19,357 nucleotides of DNA. Origin: Granulicella sp. UBA5172. GTDB lineage: Bacteria; Acidobacteriota; Terriglobia; Terriglobales; Acidobacteriaceae. Numbering within the stretch: the first letter of the stretch is position 1; each line of letters starts with the position of its first letter. Position numbers and translations under genes: made by a program. This document shows positions 16,219-19,357 of this stretch, piece by piece. The stretch covers positions 8,520 to 27,876 of the forward strand of contig DHWW01000352.1 in the NCBI GenBank assembly GCA_002413385.1. Direction: 5' to 3'. The notes under the pieces were generated by a model. The model saw only the letters and a list, made by a program, of their open reading frames with translations. It did no database searches and was not told the DNA's origin.

Positions 16219-17052
16219 TTACTTGAGGAAAGCAAGGAGTGCCTTGTTGACCTCTGTGGCGTGGGTCCAATTGAGGCCGTGCGGGCCGCCCTCTACGATG
16301 TGGAGTTGTGCTCCCGGGATCAGCGCTGCGGTGCGCTTGCCGGTCGCCTCGATGGGTAGAATCTGGTCGCTGTCGCCGTGGATCACCAGCGTCGGCACCT
16401 TGATCTGCGCGATGTCCCCGCGGAAGTCTTCAAGCCACGCATCGACGCAATTCAGAAAGGCGTGGTAGCTCGACGCGGCACCCACATTGAAGTTGGCATG
16501 AATGGCGGCATCGGAGATGTCGGTTCCGCCGACCAGCTTCTTATTGAAGAAGTTCTTGAGGAAGGTCTCGAGAAAGGCGAAGCGGTCGGCCTCGATGGCC
16601 TGCTTGATGCCTTCGAAGACGGTGGGGTCAACACCTTCGGGATTGTCGGTGGAGTGGCGCAGGGCGGGGACAATCGACGCCATGAAGACGGCCTTGGTCA
16701 CGCGGCCGGCCTCGTTGTACTTGCCGAAGGTGCGTGCCACCTCGCCGCCACCCATGCTGAATCCGACCAGGGCCACGTCGTGGAGGTCGAGTGCTTCCAT
16801 GAGCTTCGACGTATCGCTAGCGAGGGTGTCGTAGTCATAGCCGGTGCTCGGCTGTGAGGACCTGCCAAACCCCCGGCGATCGTAGGTGATCACGCGGTAG
16901 CCGGCGGCGAGGAGAGCGGCGGACTGGCGCTCCCAGGAGGCTCCGCTGAGGGGCCAGCCGTGGACCAGCACCACCGGCTTTCCGGTGCCGCGATCCTCGT
17001 AATAAAGCTCAATGTCTGCGTTATTTTCCTTGCCAACTTTTAAAACTGCCAT
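16219..17052 (-). CDS. Alpha/beta hydrolase, non-haem chloroperoxidase/arylesterase type
   Basis: A 277-residue alpha/beta-hydrolase with the oxyanion motif LVHGWPLSG (29-37), RRGFGRSS (59-66), the nucleophile elbow GFSMGGGE (97-104, Ser99), the acid Asp229 (HGDSDQILP) and His258 (EGGPHGLN). HGWPLSG, YDRRGFGRSS.P..GYDYDT and the DSDQILP loop are typical of cofactor-free haloperoxidases and related esterases (BpoC/Est families). The physiological reaction is probably ester hydrolysis; perhydrolysis or halogenation is a side activity known for the family. There is no signal peptide, so it is cytoplasmic. AGGAG precedes ATG 17052. It is downstream of fabF but separated by that gene's terminator, so it likely has its own promoter. 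I saw no link to lipid synthesis. Confidence 0.92.
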   Translation of the reverse strand: MAVLKVGKENNADIELYYEDRGTGKPVVLVHGWPLSGASWERQSAALLAAGYRVITYDRRGFGRSSQPSTGYDYDTLASDTSKLMEALDLHDVALVGFSMGGGEVARTFGKYNEAGRVTKAVFMASIVPALRHSTDNPEGVDPTVFEGIKQAIEADRFAFLETFLKNFFNKKLVGGTDISDAAIHANFNVGAASSYHAFLNCVDAWLEDFRGDIAQIKVPTLVIHGDSDQILPIEATGKRTAALIPGAQLHIVEGGPHGLNWTHATEVNKALLAFLK

Positions 17053-17088
17053 GGTGTCGTTCTCCTGTCCTTTGGATGCAGCTTAAGA

Positions 17089-17121
17089 CAGAAAAGCCCG
17101 GCGGATTGCCGGGCCTTTCTG
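17089..17121 (-). terminator. Rho-independent terminator of fabF
   Basis: Arms 17089-17102 and 17108-17121 form a 14-bp stem with a GGATT (plus-strand) loop. The single mismatch becomes a G-U pair in minus-strand RNA. The RNA continues UUUUCUG, a classic terminator tail, 18 bases after the fabF stop codon. Confidence 0.85.
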
Positions 17122-17139
17122 GTTTCACGAAACATTGAC

Positions 17140-18393
17140 CTACTCCGCGCCCCAGCGCTTAAAGACCAGCGAACCATTCGTTCCGCCGAAGCCAAAGCTG
17201 TTGGAGAGCACGTAATCGAGCTTTGCTGCCTGCGGCTTGTTGGGCACGTAGTTGAGGCGGCAGGCGGGATCGACGTTGTCGAGGTTCATGGTCGGCGGAA
17301 CGATCTGGTGCTGCATCGCAAGGATCGCGATGCCGGCCTCCAGGCCGCCTGCGCCGCCCAACAGATGCCCGGTCATGGACTTGGTCGAACTCACCAGCAG
17401 TTCGTGGCTGCGTGCGCGCTCACCGAAGACGTTCTCGATTGCCTGCGATTCCAGGGCGTCGCCAAGCTGTGTGGACGTGGCGTGCGCGTTGACGTAGTCG
17501 ATTTTGTCGGGCGAGATGCCTGCAACCTTCAGAGCGGCGTTCATGGCGCGACGGCAACCTTCGCCTTCGGGGGCCATGCCCGTCATGTGGTACGCGTCGC
17601 CGCTCATGCCGTAGCCGATAATCTCGGCGAGGATGTGGGCACCGCGGGCCTGCGCGAACTCCAGCTCCTCAAGAATGAGGATGCCCGCGCCTTCACCGCA
17701 CACAAAGCCGTCGCGGTCCTTGTCGAACGGGCGGCAGGCATGGGTGGGGTCGTCGTTGCGGGTGGAGAGGGCCTTCATGGCAGCGAAGCCGCCGACCGAA
17801 AGTGGCGTAATCGCAGCCTCGGCACCGCCGGCGATCATGGCATCGGCATCACCGCGCTGGATGATGCGAAACGCGTCGCCGATGCTATGCGCGGAACTGG
17901 TGCAGGCTGTTGCGGTCGCTTCGTTCGGGCCCTTTGCGCCGTACTTGATGGAGACGTGCCCTGCCGCCAGGTTGATGATCGACGCCGGAATAAAGAACGG
18001 TGAAATTTTGCGAGGACCGCCGTTCATCAACGCAGTGTGCTCGCGCTCGATGACGTCGAATCCGCCGATACCGGAGCCAATATGGACTCCGACGGTTTCA
18101 CTGTTCTCTGGTGTTACCTGCAGACCAGAGTGCTGCATGGCCTCCTGTGCGGCAGCCATGGCGAAGTGGATGAAGCGGCCCATCTTGCGGGCCTCCTTCT
18201 TCTCCACGAAGACGTGAGGGTCGAAGTTCTTGACTTCGGCTGCAAAGCGGACGGAGTGGCCGGTGAGATCGAATGCGGTGATCTCGCCCATGCCACTCTT
18301 CCCGGCGAGCAGGCCCTCCCAAACTTGCGAAGCCGTATTCCCGACCCCGCAGACGAGGCCCATGCCCGTTACAACGACACGACGATACTGCAT
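17140..18393 (-). CDS. fabF: Beta-ketoacyl-ACP synthase II
   Basis: The condensing enzyme that elongates acyl-ACP with malonyl-ACP in type II fatty acid synthesis. 417 residues (E. coli FabF is 413). The thiolase-fold triad is complete: Cys164 (TACTSSAHSIGDA), His304 (VNAHATSTQLGD) and His343 (KSMTGHLLGGAGG). The N-terminal VVVTGMGLVC, the SGIGG turn (107-111), FDKDRDGFVCGEGAG (223-237) and C-terminal NSFGFGGTNGSLVF are family signatures. The nucleophile context ACTSS, rather than ACATG as in E. coli, is a common variant. The ATG at 18393 begins four bases after the acpP stop codon (TAA GCA ATG), so the two are translationally adjacent in one operon. Terminator at 17089-17121. Confidence 0.97.
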   Translation of the reverse strand: MQYRRVVVTGMGLVCGVGNTASQVWEGLLAGKSGMGEITAFDLTGHSVRFAAEVKNFDPHVFVEKKEARKMGRFIHFAMAAAQEAMQHSGLQVTPENSETVGVHIGSGIGGFDVIEREHTALMNGGPRKISPFFIPASIINLAAGHVSIKYGAKGPNEATATACTSSAHSIGDAFRIIQRGDADAMIAGGAEAAITPLSVGGFAAMKALSTRNDDPTHACRPFDKDRDGFVCGEGAGILILEELEFAQARGAHILAEIIGYGMSGDAYHMTGMAPEGEGCRRAMNAALKVAGISPDKIDYVNAHATSTQLGDALESQAIENVFGERARSHELLVSSTKSMTGHLLGGAGGLEAGIAILAMQHQIVPPTMNLDNVDPACRLNYVPNKPQAAKLDYVLSNSFGFGGTNGSLVFKRWGAE

Positions 18394-18396
18394 TGC

Positions 18397-18639
18397 TTAC
18401 TTGCCCTTCTGATGCTTCTCGATGTACTCGGTCGCGTCCTTGACGGTCTTGATCTTCTCCGCATCCTCGTCAGGGATCTGGATATCGAAGGCCTCTTCGA
18501 ACTGCATGACGAGCTCGACAACGTCGAGCGAGTCGGCACCAAGATCTTCCTGAAAACTGGCGCCGGGAGTCACTTCGGCTTCATCCACCTGAAGTTGCTC
18601 GACAATAATCTGCTTAACCTTCTCATCCACTGCTGGCAT
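18397..18639 (-). CDS. acpP: Acyl carrier protein
   Basis: An 80-residue acidic four-helix carrier protein that holds growing acyl chains as thioesters on phosphopantetheine. The attachment Ser37 lies in [20 protein letters not shown], the universal DSL motif. Length, acidity and the downstream fabF are exactly as in classical acpP-fabF operons. A strong AGGAG lies nine bases before the ATG. The C-terminal KHQKGK is mildly basic, as often seen. Confidence 0.98.
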   Translation of the reverse strand: MPAVDEKVKQIIVEQLQVDEAEVTPGASFQEDLGADSLDVVELVMQFEEAFDIQIPDEDAEKIKTVKDATEYIEKHQKGK

Positions 18640-18665
18640 CTTGCGATCTCCTATAAAAGTCCTGG

Positions 18666-18782
18666 GTTGGGCGAAAGGGATGCGGCCACTTCTAGCTCGT
18701 ACCCGATTGACTGCCCCAAGTTGAAAGCATACCGACGCGCTCGGACGGTGTAAAGAAGACTTGTGGATGCGTTGGGCGAAAG
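18666..18782. repeat. 12-bp direct repeat flanking the acpP promoter
   Basis: GTTGGGCGAAAG occurs at 18666-18677 and again at 18771-18782, 105 bases start to start, in the same orientation. One copy lies in the acpP leader and the other upstream of its -35 box. It could be a pair of regulator sites or coincidence. Confidence 0.4.
18726..18754 (-). promoter_or_regulatory. Sigma-70-type promoter of acpP-fabF
   Basis: On the minus strand, TTTACA (18754-18749, five of six consensus bases) and TATGCT (18731-18726, four of six) are separated by exactly 17 bases. Initiation near 18719 would give a leader of about 80 bases ending in the strong AGGAG of acpP. Confidence 0.6.
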
Positions 18783-18848
18783 CAGACGATGGTACACGCC
18801 AAAACGCACCCCAGAGAGGAAACTCAGGTATATTTAGCGTGAATATTG

Positions 18849-19049
18849 ATGCCAGGTTTAACCGGATCTCGGGGCAGAAGGATCAGCGCAAACGTGACGG
18901 CAAAGGTGTGCTTTTGGTGCGGTTCCACGCACTTCCGTAGGGTAAACCGGAAGGGAATCCTCCAGCAATATGTACTGAGCCTCCTCGGTTGGTACCCGTG
19001 GGAGTGCGTAAACTGTCGCCGTAAGACCCTGATTCGGAAGAGTGGATAA
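18849..19049 (+). CDS. Small zinc-ribbon protein of unknown function
   Basis: A 66-residue basic protein with two CxxC knuckles: CFWC (residues 21-24) and CVNC (53-56). They are separated by a hydrophobic, aromatic segment ([16 protein letters not shown]). The pattern CxxCGS...RR..R.G...Y.LSLLG.YP..C..CRRK is one I associate with small hypothetical proteins frequent in Acidobacteria, in which the two knuckles form one zinc ribbon. The hydrophobic linker could be a membrane hairpin or the protein core. The ATG at 18849 was chosen; a TTG one codon earlier is possible, and an in-frame stop at 18840 prevents a longer protein. The ribosome binding site is weak and a TATATT (18829-18834) lacks a -35 partner. 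It is divergent from acpP and convergent with rmuC. Confidence 0.68.
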   Translation: MPGLTGSRGRRISANVTAKVCFWCGSTHFRRVNRKGILQQYVLSLLGWYPWECVNCRRKTLIRKSG

Positions 19050-19068
19050 ATAAGTTTCCCCGGAAAAA

Positions 19069-19357
19069 TTATTCGTCGTCACTGGCCGCAATCGCGGGAA
19101 GAAGACCGTCAAATCCACTGTTAGAAGCTGAAGGCAGCGATGCCTGGGCTGCATCCACGCTGACATCTCGCAGGGTGCGGTTGATCGCGCGGGTACGCGT
19201 GCCGACGTCCTGTATGGTCTTCTGGACCTTGCTGACCTGGTCGTCCATCTTGCCCATGAGGTCTTCAAATTTGCCGAACTGGGTGCGCGCATTCGCCAGC
19301 ACCTTCCATACCTCATCCCCCTTTTGTTGAAGTTGGAGCATGTGGAAGCCCATCTGA
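19069..19357 (-). CDS. rmuC: RmuC family DNA recombination protein, C-terminal fragment
   Basis: Only the last 95 or so codons are in the window; the frame runs off the right edge without a start. The segment QLQQKGDEVWKVLANARTQF, then KFEDLMGKMDDQVSKVQKTI and GTRTRAINRTLRDV, is the conserved C-terminal helical region of RmuC proteins. These have a PD-(D/E)XK-like nuclease core and long coiled coils and limit inversions at short inverted repeats. The catalytic core is outside the window. The Ser/Ala-rich tail (SLPSASNSGFDGLLPAIAASDDE) is poorly conserved. It ends 19 bases from the zinc-ribbon gene. Confidence 0.85.
   Translation of the reverse strand, partial: QMGFHMLQLQQKGDEVWKVLANARTQFGKFEDLMGKMDDQVSKVQKTIQDVGTRTRAINRTLRDVSVDAAQASLPSASNSGFDGLLPAIAASDDE

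Noticed and set aside
1..19357. tRNA or rRNA genes, insertion sequences, integrase, toxin-antitoxin or defence genes
   Set aside because: None was recognised; every sizeable convincing frame is a housekeeping, metabolic, membrane or small zinc-ribbon gene.

Overview
The window reads as ordinary chromosome of a fairly GC-rich Gram-negative bacterium. Gene content and protein sequence character (ACTSS-type FabF, short 6-phosphogluconate dehydrogenase in a pentose-phosphate cluster, formate dehydrogenase with a DUF1641 partner, small Acidobacteria-like zinc ribbon) suggest Acidobacteriota, class Terriglobia (Terriglobus/Granulicella/Edaphobacter-like). This placement is a judgement from memory of such proteins, not a search. 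There is no integrase, transposase, phage gene, CRISPR array, rRNA or tRNA.

Layout. (1) 1-4139, minus strand: a pentose-phosphate cluster transcribed tkt -> rpiA -> short-chain dehydrogenase -> gnd (gnd runs off the left edge), with a strong RNA hairpin between tkt and rpiA. (2) 4381-5859, plus: monofunctional peptidoglycan transglycosylase mtgA and the tRNA U34 hydroxylase/rhodanese trhO. (3) 5860-7313: a 296-bp gene-free stretch and an integral-membrane acyltransferase-3 gene, clearly AT-richer than the neighbours. (4) 7331-10125, minus: cysS and tsaD; then the divergent cca gene (10198-11577, plus). Together with trhO this makes a loose cluster of tRNA-related genes. (5) 11773-16156, plus: a 1014-residue multi-iron-sulfur molybdopterin formate dehydrogenase, its DUF1641 partner, and a YIP1-family membrane protein, closed by a perfect bidirectional terminator. 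(6) 16219-18639, minus: a chloroperoxidase-type alpha/beta hydrolase, then fabF and acpP with a recognisable promoter and terminator. (7) 18849-19357: a small CxxC/CxxC zinc-ribbon protein convergent with the 3' end of rmuC.

How the genes work together. tkt/rpiA/gnd are the oxidative-to-non-oxidative pentose phosphate route. acpP/fabF are the carrier and condensing enzyme of fatty acid synthesis. The most interesting unit is the formate dehydrogenase plus DUF1641 pair. It resembles Bacillus subtilis YrhE/YrhD (also called ForC/ForE), a non-canonical, quinone-linked formate dehydrogenase type rather than the E. coli FdhF or FdnGHI types. Its catalytic Cys is followed by Gln instead of the His of canonical enzymes. 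Here it is followed by a five-helix YIP1 membrane protein that could be an unrecognised partner or merely a neighbour.
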